Assembly (NCBI GenBank): GCA_001898225.1
Contig: MKTJ01000077.1
Span: 318,352 to 382,351, forward strand
DNA length: 64,000 nt
Direction of reading: 5' to 3'
Source of the DNA: Chloroflexi bacterium 54-19
GTDB lineage: Bacteria > Chloroflexota > Chloroflexia > Chloroheliales > Chloroheliaceae
The notes below the pieces were generated by a model. The model saw only the letters and a program-made list of their open reading frames with translations. It did not search any database and had not been told where the DNA came from. The position numbers and the translations under genes are program-made. This document shows, piece by piece, positions 25,374-34,274 of the stretch; the stretch's first letter is position 1, and each line of letters begins with the position of its first letter.

Positions 25374-26558
25374 ATGATGCCACTGGGTTCTATAACAAAA
25401 AATATAATATTAAAAACCTGCCTGGTTTTATCTTTGAGCCTGGTCGCCATGTTGTTGCTGGCGGCATGTGGCGATGCAACCGCCACCGCGACCCTCCCGT
25501 CCACCCCGGCCCAACCGGCAGCCACAGCTACCAGCGCCGTGACGGTTGCCCCATCGACCCCTACACCTTTACCTGTGGCGACTGTTCGCCCCACCGCGAC
25601 TGCAGTCCCGGTGACAGCGCCATCTTTAACGAAAGTCCCGGTTACGGACAATCTACCGACCCCTTCGACCGCTCCCCAGGGAACACCCGCTACTAAAACG
25701 CCGGTCTTGCAATTGTCGGATACCAATGTCGCGGTTGGCGGGCAGGTCACCCTGAGTGGCACCAACTTTTCGGCCAATACTCCCCTCAAGCTTGAGGGCA
25801 AAACCCAGGATAAGACTTTTTCCATTGCCAGCCTGGTTACTGACGCCAAGGGGCAATTTTCCAGGGTGGTCAGGCTGGACAAACAACCCGATGGCACCTC
25901 TTACCAGCCCGGCGACCTTACTTTCGTGGTAACTACTTCGGCGAACGGCACCGCCAGCACTATCACTTTGCGGGTCCAGGATGCCGCTAAAGCCACCCTG
26001 TCCGTTTCACAGACCGCAGTTAAATTTGGCACCGAGTTTACCGTCAGCGGGACCAACTTCCCGCCGAATACCGAGGTTACCCTGCTGGGCGGGGTCCAGA
26101 ACCCCGCGGTCGAACACGGTAAGGTTAAGACCGACGCGGCAGGTAAGTTTTCCCTGAAAACCTCTATCGCCAGGGTTGATAGCGCTGAAAATCCCTACCC
26201 CTATCCCTACAGTTTCACAACGGCCACCAGTGACGGCGGTTTTCAGGGCTTCGTTTCGGTTACGGTTACCGATGGCAGCGCCAACACCCTTTACCTGGTG
26301 CTGAAAGTGGTCGAGAACCAGGGCGCGACCTCCAAAATGGTGATTGCCCAGGAAGTGAAACAGTACGACCAGTTCGGCCAGACCTACCTGGTGGACTTCT
26401 CCCAGAACCCCAACCTGGCCCTGGAGGATGGTTCCACCGGCACTTTTGAATCGCTCCAACCGGGTAATATAATCGAGTTCAAAGGCGCGCCGGTCCCGGC
26501 CAGCCAGCGTGGCGATGTCCCGGTAATCCGGCCCCTGGCGGTGCGGGTAACCCAGTAA
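25374..26558 (+). CDS. Lipoprotein with tandem Ig/IPT-like repeats
   Basis: The 394-residue product has a lipoprotein signal peptide ending in LLLAACGDA (lipobox Cys near residue 33). A Thr/Pro-rich spacer of about 80 residues follows, then two copies of an Ig-like repeat with the shared pattern VTLSGTNFSANT and FTVSGTNFPPNTEV, and a C-terminal region of about 90 residues. It should be anchored outside the cell; the ligand is unknown. AAGGAGG lies directly before two adjacent ATGs (25374 and 25377), and the second has better spacing. Divergent from the sigma/anti-sigma operon. Confidence 0.82.
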   Translation: MMPLGSITKNIILKTCLVLSLSLVAMLLLAACGDATATATLPSTPAQPAATATSAVTVAPSTPTPLPVATVRPTATAVPVTAPSLTKVPVTDNLPTPSTAPQGTPATKTPVLQLSDTNVAVGGQVTLSGTNFSANTPLKLEGKTQDKTFSIASLVTDAKGQFSRVVRLDKQPDGTSYQPGDLTFVVTTSANGTASTITLRVQDAAKATLSVSQTAVKFGTEFTVSGTNFPPNTEVTLLGGVQNPAVEHGKVKTDAAGKFSLKTSIARVDSAENPYPYPYSFTTATSDGGFQGFVSVTVTDGSANTLYLVLKVVENQGATSKMVIAQEVKQYDQFGQTYLVDFSQNPNLALEDGSTGTFESLQPGNIIEFKGAPVPASQRGDVPVIRPLAVRVTQ

Positions 26559-26567
26559 TATAAAACG

Positions 26568-26606
26568 AAAAGAAGCCTTTTCCCGCGAGAGAAGGCTTCT
26601 TTTTTA
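26568..26606 (+). terminator. Bidirectional rho-independent terminator
   Basis: AAAAGAAGCCTT and AAGGCTTCTTTTTT form a stem flanked by A and T runs between the convergent lipoprotein and CAP-fusion genes. Confidence 0.9.
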
Positions 26607-26614
26607 TTTCGGGA

Positions 26615-28465
26615 TTAGTTGCCCGTGAGCGTGCTGGTGGTTGCCTCCGGGTTAGTGCCTGTTACCGTGCTGTTGCCGCCGTAGCGCCAAAGCTGGTAAT
26701 GCAGCCCCACGTTCCCCATTTCGACCTGCCACTGGGGCGCGTTAGTCGGGGTATAGGTCAGGACACGCCGCTCGAAGACCTGCACCAGCACATCCCGCTC
26801 GACCCCCTTGACCTTTACCCTGGTCCAGTACGGCTCGGAGAGGGGCAACCCGACGATGTAGAGCCAGTCGCGCGGCAGGGTCTTGAACGAATTCATAAAG
26901 ACATCCGCGATATTGTGGCCCATGGTCGGGTCATAATAGGCGTACCGCACGTTGGCCGGGGGATTTTCCCAGACAACCTGGCCGCCCAGGGTCAGCATCT
27001 CCCCGTCCAGCACACCTATCCGGCTAGGGGCGCGTTTGTCGTTGTTGAGCGAGGCAATCTTGCTAAAGGTTTGATAGGTCGGAGCGTTGGGGTTGTTGGT
27101 AACATCCCCGGCGATAACCACGTTGGCGGGGCCGGGGCCGGTCATAAAGTTGTTGTTGCCGACCTGGATTTTGTTGCTCATCATCTCTTTTGGTAATAAA
27201 CCACTGGTGACGTACCAATCGGCGGTCGCGTTGGCGCTCGGCTGGGTAATTTCCAGGCGGGCTTTATCGAAATACCAGACGCTCCGTTTGGTGGACGGAC
27301 TTTCCGAGTAACTCTCAGTCATGGTCTTGTTCACGTCCGGGCCGTAAAGCCATGTCCGGGTCGCCTGGTTCTGGCCGACCGAACCATCTACCTTACGCCA
27401 GAGGTCACCAATAGCCGCCGGGGCCTTGGCTAATCCGCTCGGTAGCGGGGCCAGTTTGGGGGTCACAGGCGGGGTCGGGGTGGGCGTCGCCGTCGGAGAC
27501 GGAGAAGGTGTCGTGCCTGGGCTGGTCGTAGGGGTCGTACCTGTTGTGGGGGTGGGAGTCGTTCCCGCTGCCGGGAGCGGCCCGGTCGTGAAGGACCAGG
27601 TCCGGGATTGTTTGTTGCCGTCAATCGTATAGGTCATGGTGACGGTATAGGTTGTATTTTTCGCCAGCGGTTTGCGGGCGGCGATAATATAGGTGGCGCG
27701 GGTGGTGTAGGTGGTGCCGACTGTCGTAACCGAGTCAATGGGCGCGCCATCCGGGCCGACCAGTTTGCTTTCTTCCGGGACCAGGGCCATTTTGCCGGTG
27801 CCCCGGTAGGTCAGGGTAACCGGGTTGCCAATCGGGAAGGACACGCCGCTAAAGATGTTCGGGCTTTCTCCCCAGAAGGTCGTGCCAAAGCTGCCGTAAT
27901 TGTCGGGCGGGAACTGGATGACCGGCGGGTTAAAAGTGTACTTGCCGGTAGTCGAGCCAAAGGAAATAACGTCCACCGCGTTTTTACCCGTCGCAAAGCC
28001 GTAACCAATATCGGTATAGGCCGGTTCCAGGATAGGGGTGCGGTGCGACACCGTATTCATCAGGCCATCCACCGCCGCCACCGGGTCGCCAATCGCGGCC
28101 ATATCCTCGTTAACCCAGCCCTGGTAACCGAAATGGTCGGCTCGGTCCTGCATGTCCGCCCCGGTAAAGCCCGGTTTGCCGGGGGTCTCGTTGTGGGTTT
28201 CGCCCCAGCCGTTTAGTTTTACATAATTCGCATGGCTGGAAGCCGATTGCATCAGGGCAGGGTCGAGACGGGCGGGTGGCACGCCGACCAGCGCCCGGTA
28301 ATAGTTGATGCGGGCCAGGGCTTGAAGTTGCTCAGGGGTCGGGATGACATCGTCGGCTTTGGCCGGGAGAGTGGCCGAACCGATGAGTCCGCTCAAAAGC
28401 ATGGTAAAAAGCAAGGCGCTCACGGCCTGTCCCAGCCAGCGAATGGTCTTATTCTGATGCTGCAT
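26615..28465 (-). CDS. Secreted CAP-domain (SCP/PR-1) protein fused to the WRYG domain
   Basis: The 616-residue product has a signal peptide of about 37 residues (cleavage near PAKA-DDV). Residues about 45-170 form a CAP domain (ARINYYRALVGVPPARLDPA, His in SSHANYVK, NEDMA, His in VSHRTPIL). A further beta-rich region follows, ending in WSFTTG, then a Thr/Pro linker (about 297-345). The C-terminal domain (about 352-600) is shared with the genes at 251 and 61329: YFDKARLEI, YVTSGLL, AGDV, GHNI, RRVLTYTPTN, VEMGNVGLHYQLWRYG. CAP proteins are extracellular, with lipid-binding or wall-related roles; the specific role here is unknown. ATG is preceded by AAAGGAA. Confidence 0.88.
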   Translation of the reverse strand: MQHQNKTIRWLGQAVSALLFTMLLSGLIGSATLPAKADDVIPTPEQLQALARINYYRALVGVPPARLDPALMQSASSHANYVKLNGWGETHNETPGKPGFTGADMQDRADHFGYQGWVNEDMAAIGDPVAAVDGLMNTVSHRTPILEPAYTDIGYGFATGKNAVDVISFGSTTGKYTFNPPVIQFPPDNYGSFGTTFWGESPNIFSGVSFPIGNPVTLTYRGTGKMALVPEESKLVGPDGAPIDSVTTVGTTYTTRATYIIAARKPLAKNTTYTVTMTYTIDGNKQSRTWSFTTGPLPAAGTTPTPTTGTTPTTSPGTTPSPSPTATPTPTPPVTPKLAPLPSGLAKAPAAIGDLWRKVDGSVGQNQATRTWLYGPDVNKTMTESYSESPSTKRSVWYFDKARLEITQPSANATADWYVTSGLLPKEMMSNKIQVGNNNFMTGPGPANVVIAGDVTNNPNAPTYQTFSKIASLNNDKRAPSRIGVLDGEMLTLGGQVVWENPPANVRYAYYDPTMGHNIADVFMNSFKTLPRDWLYIVGLPLSEPYWTRVKVKGVERDVLVQVFERRVLTYTPTNAPQWQVEMGNVGLHYQLWRYGGNSTVTGTNPEATTSTLTGN

Positions 28466-28626
28466 GAATTACGATATTCCTTTTTACAAAGCTAAACGCA
28501 TTAAACCGAACTAACGAGCCAGTGTCCCGGTTTAGTTGTCATAATCACAAAATACCCTACTAAGGGAGGCATGTCAAGCGGTGAAAAGTACCAGGGAACC
28601 GGCCAAAATAAAGCAAGCTTAAAAAA

Positions 28627-28643
28627 GTTCTAAAATTTAGAAC
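28627..28643. promoter_or_regulatory. Palindromic operator-like sequence
   Basis: GTTCTAAA and TTTAGAAC form a perfect 8-bp inverted repeat around a single A. It lies 162 bases upstream of the CAP-fusion start codon and 89 bases downstream of the sulfatase stop. No U-tract follows, so it looks more like a protein-binding site than a terminator. Confidence 0.35.
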
Positions 28644-28731
28644 GAACGAATTGCCGGAAGGGTTCGGTTTTATTTTTCTTACAGCACCCGTCGCTGGTGG
28701 TTAAGTTAGCCAGGACTACGAAGGGGCCGGG

Positions 28732-30063
28732 CTACTTTTGAGGATTTTCTTTGTCAAAGATGCTTTTGACCCTGTTGCCCACATCCCTATCATCGGGGCT
28801 CTGGATAAGGCCAACCCCACCGGGTGGAATGGGGACCGGCCCTTGCAATAGAGGGTCGCCTGTGGCCTCCATCCAGGCGAGCAAACGCCGGTTTAAGTCG
28901 TCCCGGACCTGGCTGTAACGGGGGTCGTTTGCCAGGTTATTACCTTCGTTGGGGTCAAATACCAGGTCGTAAAGCTGTTCGCTTGGAATATTTTTATCGG
29001 CCCAGCCATCTTTAAGCCAGTATTCCTTGCTGGGGCTGGCATCAATGTTGACCAGCACCGGTCTGTCCCTGTCATCAAAGCGCCGGATATATTTCCACTG
29101 GTGAGTGCGGATTGCTCGTTGCGCGTCATAGGCCACGTGATAGGTGATTTCCCCAAAAATTGCCGGGTTAACTTCTTCGGTTTCCTCTCGGACAAGAGGC
29201 ATCAGGGAGCGGCCCTGTAACCAGGCGGGGCGCTCAATTTCGAGAAGTTCACAAAGGGTGGGGAAAAGGTCAACCTGGGAAACCAGCGCGTCTATCACCC
29301 GTCCACCCCGGAAGCCGCCTGGACCGCGCATAATCAGGGATATGCCGAGCCCGGAGTCGTAAAGGGTACACTTCATGCGGGGAAAAGCGATTCCATGGTC
29401 GGTCGTGCTAATAACCAGGGTATTATCGGCCAGGCCGTTGGTCTCCAACGTTTCCAGGACCGTTTTTACCCCGTTATCCAGGTTTCGGGCGCTGGCCTTA
29501 AACGCAGCCATGTCCTGGCGAATTTCGGGAGCATCGGGCAAAGGGGCGGGTGGTAAAGTGTAGCGGGCATCTTCAGTTTCGCCCGGCTGGAAGAAGTCCC
29601 GGTGGGTTTCCTCCAGGCCCACTTCCAGGTAAAACGGTTCTTTCGGCTGCTGGCTTAAAAAGTCGGCCACAGAAGGGGCCACCTGGGAGGCATGGAAATC
29701 CGGTACCGGGACAATCCGGTCATAGCCGATTACCTGGGGGTCGGTGGCTATATGTTGCAAGCCGATCAGGGTCGTTTCATAACCGGCAGCCCGGAAGGTA
29801 TGGAGCCAATGCTGGCGGTAATCGTGGAGGGCAAACCCCAGGTGGGCCAGACCTAGCATACCGTTAGAGTGCGGTGCCTGCCCGGTTAGGAGGGCTGACC
29901 GGCTGGGCGAACAGGTCGGACTGGCGCAATAAGCCTGGCGAAACAAAACGCCTTCTTCGGCCAGCTTTTGTAAGGTGGGGGTCGGCACGGCGTGACCGTA
30001 AGGCTGGATATAGCGGCCCGTATCGTGCGAATTCAAGTATAGAATGTTAGGACGCAAAGACAT
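28732..30063 (-). CDS. Type I sulfatase, heparan-sulfamidase-like
   Basis: The 443-residue protein carries the sulfatase signature CSPSRSALLTG, in which Cys51 would be converted to formylglycine. N-terminal metal residues are seen in NILYLNSHDTGRY, and ISTTDHGIAF holds the other metal ligands. The short N-terminus, HDTG and the C-terminal EGNNLAND/RRLLAWMEATGDPL segments resemble N-sulfoglucosamine sulfohydrolases. It needs a formylglycine-generating enzyme, none of which is in the window. No signal peptide is evident, so it may act in the cytoplasm. ATG is preceded by GAAGG. Confidence 0.88.
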   Translation of the reverse strand: MSLRPNILYLNSHDTGRYIQPYGHAVPTPTLQKLAEEGVLFRQAYCASPTCSPSRSALLTGQAPHSNGMLGLAHLGFALHDYRQHWLHTFRAAGYETTLIGLQHIATDPQVIGYDRIVPVPDFHASQVAPSVADFLSQQPKEPFYLEVGLEETHRDFFQPGETEDARYTLPPAPLPDAPEIRQDMAAFKASARNLDNGVKTVLETLETNGLADNTLVISTTDHGIAFPRMKCTLYDSGLGISLIMRGPGGFRGGRVIDALVSQVDLFPTLCELLEIERPAWLQGRSLMPLVREETEEVNPAIFGEITYHVAYDAQRAIRTHQWKYIRRFDDRDRPVLVNIDASPSKEYWLKDGWADKNIPSEQLYDLVFDPNEGNNLANDPRYSQVRDDLNRRLLAWMEATGDPLLQGPVPIPPGGVGLIQSPDDRDVGNRVKSIFDKENPQK

Positions 30064-30252
30064 AGTTAAACCTTCTTTACGTTTATAGGATTGGCGATTT
30101 TCTATCGCTGCCGGTATATTAAACCCGGCAACCAGAGTCTACAAAGTGCCACCATACGGTTTTAAGAGCAACAGCGGCACCTTGTAATTTACACCAATTC
30201 CTAAAGAACGTGCCAGTTTCAAAACTGAGGTGGCGTACCTGGCAAAATAAAA

Positions 30253-30270
30253 GGTCAATTAAAATTGACC
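30253..30270. promoter_or_regulatory. Inverted repeat upstream of the lipoprotein pair
   Basis: GGTCAATT and AATTGACC surround a central AA. It lies about 55 bases upstream of the lipoprotein start and could be an operator. On the minus strand it is followed by TTTTATTTT, so it could also terminate antisense transcription. Confidence 0.35.
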
Positions 30271-30324
30271 GTCCTGGCCAGGCGGTGGATGACTAAAAGA
30301 ATTTTCTCGCTTATAATAATTTTT

Positions 30325-31278
30325 ATGAAAAACAAGCCGAACTCGAATATACTCGGCCTGCGTGGGCTCCGGGGCGGCCTTCTGCGCGGCCTCTTGCCCA
30401 CTCTGGCCCTGGTCAGCCTCCTCTGGCTGGCCGCAGCCTGTACTGACCAGGCTGCTACGACGCCTACACCGGCTTCAACTACGGTTGGGATACTGCCAGG
30501 CCTAACCAGCCCGCCCCCGGTGGGTTCGCCTTCGGCTGACACCGCCCTGGCCCCGACAGCTACAGCCCTGGCCCTGCCCACGCTCGTCCCTGCCACGCCT
30601 ACCCCGGTCGCCGATACCCAGGCCAAGTCTGTTTTAGAAAAAATCCAGGCTGCCACCAGCAAACTTTCAACTGATGCCAAAACTTTCCGCTACCGGCTCC
30701 AACAGAGCGGCCAACTTGATAGCGCCGGCAGCGTTAGCGCGTTTGAAGCGGCGGGAAGCGGCGAATTTCAACGCCCGGCCTTTCACCAGTTGCTCACTCT
30801 CAAGGTTTCCGGGCAGGAGCAGGCCATCGAGCTTTACGGCAGCCAGAACCAGTTGTTCCAGCGTGTCACCGGGTTAGTGGCCTGGCGTCCTCTCCAACCT
30901 GCGGTAGCGGGACCGTATCCGGGGTTGGTCCAGTCCCAGGGTTTTACTTCTGCCGGGTCTGAAAATCTCGATAGCCTGAAGACCAGCAAATACACCTGGA
31001 CCTTTCCCGCCAGTCTGTTGATGCCGTCCAGCGGCCAACCGGAAGGTTTGGGGGCGCTTTCGATTACCAATCTCTACCTGGGATTTACCGGGGATAAGAC
31101 CAGCCAGGCCCAGGCCACCCTCTGGGTGGACGACGCCACCGGGAATGTTGCCCGCTACCAGGTGGCAGCTACCTTTATTGGTAGTGGCGCGAAACTGACC
31201 TATTCGACAACCTACGATTACGCCGAATTCGATTCGGCGGACGTAAAAGTAGCGGTGCCGGGGGATTTGCCGAAGTGA
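30325..31278 (+). CDS. LppX/LprG-like lipoprotein
   Basis: The 317-residue product has a lipoprotein signal ending in LWLAAACTD, then a Thr/Pro-rich spacer. A domain of about 220 residues resembles the LppX/LprAFG (LolA-like) fold in layout, with repeated beta segments such as KTFRYRLQQSG, GEFQRPAFHQLLTLKV, ATLWVDDATGNVARYQVAATF and YDYAEFDS. A lipid or amphipathic-ligand carrier role at the membrane is inferred. The start is uncertain: the ATG at 30325 gives the best signal peptide and lies about 7 bases after TATAAT (30313-30318), which hints at a leaderless message; ATG 30289 is the alternative. The stop overlaps the next start by 4 bases. Confidence 0.72.
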   Translation: MKNKPNSNILGLRGLRGGLLRGLLPTLALVSLLWLAAACTDQAATTPTPASTTVGILPGLTSPPPVGSPSADTALAPTATALALPTLVPATPTPVADTQAKSVLEKIQAATSKLSTDAKTFRYRLQQSGQLDSAGSVSAFEAAGSGEFQRPAFHQLLTLKVSGQEQAIELYGSQNQLFQRVTGLVAWRPLQPAVAGPYPGLVQSQGFTSAGSENLDSLKTSKYTWTFPASLLMPSSGQPEGLGALSITNLYLGFTGDKTSQAQATLWVDDATGNVARYQVAATFIGSGAKLTYSTTYDYAEFDSADVKVAVPGDLPK

Positions 31279-31994
31279 GCAAGCTTTTCCAAAAAATTAT
31301 TTTTACAGTCTGTTTAGGGGCGCTGGTGTCTGTCCTGGCGGCATGCGGCGAATCTACCGCGACCAACACCGCTCCTTCATCGACCCCAGGGGCGACAGCC
31401 ACACCTGTGGTTACCCCTCAACCGGCTACCGCGACTCCGCTGCCGGTCCCGACCGCTACACCTGGGGTTACTACCCCACCGACCTCACCGACTCCGAAAG
31501 CAACGGCTGGGGTTACCACCCCACCTGCTCCTTCCCCGGTCCCGACTTTAAACGCTGCCGACCTCCAAAAGGCCGTGCCGGTCGTCGGGGAGTTACCGGC
31601 CCCACCGGAGGCCCGTAAACTGAACTTTACGCTGGATATGATTAAAAGTTTGCAAAAAAGGCTGGGCGGTAAACCGGGGGCGCTCGACCTTAGCGGCCTG
31701 GTCATCGGGGCTTACGCAGTTACGGGCCAACCGGTCGATACCCTCGATTACTACCGGGCTGTAATGCGGGCCAAAGGTTGGACCGAAAGCCGCGCTTATA
31801 ACAATTTGTACGGGATTTATTTCGAGAAGGGCGACCAGGTAGCGATTGTCACGGCAGTGGGCGTTCCCGACGAAACGACCGTCACCTTTCTGGCCGGGCT
31901 GGTACCGGATGTAAAGGGGCAAATCCAGGGCGGGGAAGTGCTGGTGCTGTTGGGTCAGGGGCCGCCCGCGGTCTTCGAGTTGCTTACAAAATAG
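31275..31994 (+). CDS. Lipoprotein, second gene of a translationally coupled pair
   Basis: The 239-residue product starts at a GTG that overlaps the previous stop codon (GTGA), a sign of translational coupling. A lipobox ends in LAACGES at about residue 25, followed by a Thr/Pro spacer of about 65 residues. The mature domain has DTLDYYRAVMRAKGW and YFEKGDQVAIVTAV, which resembles the YTKVVEYYRQLLTKNGF repeat of the anti-sigma-like protein at 23024-24427. The function is unknown. The last 11 bases overlap tail-to-tail with the cyclase gene on the other strand. Confidence 0.75.
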   Translation: MSKLFQKIIFTVCLGALVSVLAACGESTATNTAPSSTPGATATPVVTPQPATATPLPVPTATPGVTTPPTSPTPKATAGVTTPPAPSPVPTLNAADLQKAVPVVGELPAPPEARKLNFTLDMIKSLQKRLGGKPGALDLSGLVIGAYAVTGQPVDTLDYYRAVMRAKGWTESRAYNNLYGIYFEKGDQVAIVTAVGVPDETTVTFLAGLVPDVKGQIQGGEVLVLLGQGPPAVFELLTK

Positions 31995-33126
31995 TCTCTA
32001 AAAGGTAGGCCCGGACCGGCTCACGCTTCCCCTTGACCGTGACCGGCGGAATTTCGGTCGCTTTTATCCGGCCCGCCATGAGGTTGTAGACCGTCTCGCT
32101 TATTAAAATCTGGTCCCCCTGGGCCGACTGTTCGAGGCGCTGGGCGGTATTGACCTTGTCACCAATTACGGTGTAATCCATCAACCGCTCCGAGCCGACA
32201 TTCCCCACGATTACTTCGCCATAATTGATGCCAATACCCAGTCCGAGCGTCTTTAACTGGGGGTCGGACCAGCCCTCCCGGATGCGTTTGAAAGACTCTT
32301 GCATATCGAGGGCGGTTTGCAGACACCGTTCGAGGTCGTCACCGTAAGAGATGGGCGCGCCGTAAAAGGCCAGGACGCTATCGCCTAAATACTTATCAAA
32401 AGTGCCCCGGTGTTTGAAGACCAGTTCCGTTATATCGTGGAAGCACTCATTGAGTGTTTCGACCACTTTTTCGGCGCTGGTGTTTTCCGAAAAGCTTGTG
32501 AAACCCCGGATGTCAGCAAAAAGGATGGCGATTTCGCGTTTCTCGCCACCCAGTTGCATCCGTTCTTCGGGGTTTTCAAGGATTGTATTGACGATTTCCT
32601 CGCTGACATAGCGGTTCAGCAGGCGGGAGAGGACGCGCCGTTTTTGCTCGACCTCGTTGTGAAGCCGCCGGATACGCAGGAGCGAACGGACACGGGCTTT
32701 AAGCTCCTGGCGGTTGAAGGGTTTGGTCAGAAAGTCGTCGGCCCCGGCGGCGATACCGCGCAGTTTATCTTCCAGGCCGTCCAGGGCGGTAATCAGCACA
32801 ACCGGGATAAAACGAGTCGTTTCCCCGGCTTTAAGCTGTTCGCAAACCTCGAACCCGTTCATCCCCGGCATCATCACGTCCAGCAGCACCAGGTCCGGCT
32901 CATCCTCGGCCACGAAATCGAGGGCTTCGTGACCGTCGGCGGCGGTCGTCACATCGTAGCCGTCGGTAATCAGGAGGGCCTCCAACAGTTCGACGTTGGC
33001 GGGGACATCATCCACCACCAGGATATGCGCTTTCGACCGTTTACCTTCCCGGCCATACCCGGTCCCGACGACCGTATTTGTGATAGAGGAAGAAGTGGCG
33101 GGGATTTTCTGACCCGATAAATCCAT
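31984..33126 (-). CDS. Response regulator fused to a class III nucleotide cyclase
   Basis: The 380-residue protein has a receiver domain (about 33-150; ILVVDD, phosphoacceptor Asp83 in LLDVMMPGMNG, Lys in TKPF). A linking helix of about 50 residues follows, then a class III cyclase domain (about 200-375) with metal Asp in FADIRGFTSF and GDSVLAF, the Lys of FDKYLGDS, MDYTVIGD and the Asn/Arg pair of VNTAQRLE. These residues suggest adenylate cyclase activity controlled by phosphorylation. It follows a single-domain receiver gene by 55 bases, so the two probably share an operon. ATG is preceded by GGAG. Confidence 0.92.
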   Translation of the reverse strand: MDLSGQKIPATSSSITNTVVGTGYGREGKRSKAHILVVDDVPANVELLEALLITDGYDVTTAADGHEALDFVAEDEPDLVLLDVMMPGMNGFEVCEQLKAGETTRFIPVVLITALDGLEDKLRGIAAGADDFLTKPFNRQELKARVRSLLRIRRLHNEVEQKRRVLSRLLNRYVSEEIVNTILENPEERMQLGGEKREIAILFADIRGFTSFSENTSAEKVVETLNECFHDITELVFKHRGTFDKYLGDSVLAFYGAPISYGDDLERCLQTALDMQESFKRIREGWSDPQLKTLGLGIGINYGEVIVGNVGSERLMDYTVIGDKVNTAQRLEQSAQGDQILISETVYNLMAGRIKATEIPPVTVKGKREPVRAYLLETIL

Positions 33127-33181
33127 ATGTACTCCAACTAATCTTTCAAACTTAACCCTGTGAACCCTGATAACCCTGGGC

Positions 33182-33595
33182 TTATATACCGTTACCGGAC
33201 TGAGACCTGGTTTCTTTTTCCTTCAAGAATCGGGCGATAGTAGCGTGAAACAGCCGGGTATCTATCGGCTTGGACATGTAGCCGTTACACCCGGCCTCCA
33301 TAACCTTTTGTTCGTCGCCCTTCATGGCGTGGGCGGTCAGCGCGATGATAATCAGGTCTTTAAGGTTTTCGTCCTGGCGCAGCAGCCGGGTCGCGCTCAG
33401 ACCATCCATACCGGGCAGTTGAATATCCATCAATACCAGGTCAGGGAGACTGGCGTGGATAGACTCAATACCTTCCAGGGCCGTCACCGCTTCGCGGACC
33501 CGGTAGCCACGCGACTCCAACAGGTCGCGGGCCAGTTCCATGTTCATGGGGTTATCTTCAATTATGAGTATTTCGGCTGGCATGTTTTCCGACAT
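33182..33595 (-). CDS. Single-domain response regulator (CheY/DivK-like)
   Basis: The 137-residue protein is a receiver only: acidic pair IIEDN, phosphoacceptor Asp57 in LVLMDIQLPGMDG, Thr in IIALTAHAM and Lys in YMSKPID. It has no output domain, so it should act by protein-protein contact or as a phosphate relay. The next gene downstream encodes a receiver-cyclase fusion, which could share the kinase. The start at 33595 is chosen over a longer frame to 33622; ATG 33583 is also possible. Confidence 0.88.
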   Translation of the reverse strand: MSENMPAEILIIEDNPMNMELARDLLESRGYRVREAVTALEGIESIHASLPDLVLMDIQLPGMDGLSATRLLRQDENLKDLIIIALTAHAMKGDEQKVMEAGCNGYMSKPIDTRLFHATIARFLKEKETRSQSGNGI

Positions 33596-34274
33596 ATAAC
33601 CAACAGCAAATTGAAAAACCAAAGCAGCAAAGAGATAAGCCTATTTTACAATTTATTCCGGCTTAAAGCGAGTCTATTATACCTGGGACGTCTTGAAATT
33701 TCATCAATTAAAGACCTGTAATCGCCAACCTTATTTTTGAATGAAATTCCCCTTAACTTTTCAGTCTGCCAGGCGACTCTTAATAGCACATGATAGTTAA
33801 AAAGAGTGATTCACAGATTGCCGGGATATGCAGGGGTTTAGTCCGGCATCAGCTTATTTGCCAACTCGCGGGATGCCCGGTTTATTATCACTTATCGCAG
33901 CAGGCCAGCGACCCAGATTTGCCAGAGGGTTGTCCACTCACCACTCTTTTCCGTGGTAAACTATAATTAAGTTTATTTGTTGATGGAACCGATTATTCTT
34001 TTACCACATTCACTATTAATGGTCGGATTTTATAAAAATCAGGGTGATTTGACTTTACCACGCAATAATCAGGTAGGCAGGAATGAACTTTCCGGTGTGT
34101 TTTAATATATTTTTCTTTTAGAAGTTACAAAGAAAAGAAAAGGAAAAGTTATTGCTAAACGACAGTTTTATGATACAATAGATTTACCGACAGGTTCCAT
34201 CTCTGCAGTATTGTGTTTCTGGGCAAGAACGTCTACCGCCTAACCAATTAAAACTGAACAAGGGGACACCAAAT
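33596..34274. other. Long divergent intergenic region
   Basis: These 679 AT-rich bases hold no convincing gene. They include the promoter candidate at 34152-34179 and several TATAAT-like words, for example near 33961. I see no riboswitch, repeat or inverted-repeat structure that stands out. Confidence 0.5.
34152..34179 (+). promoter_or_regulatory. Candidate promoter of the XRE-TPR gene
   Basis: TTGCTA (34152-34157) and TACAAT (34174-34179) are 16 bases apart, which predicts a leader of about 90 bases before the ATG at 34275. Confidence 0.45.
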
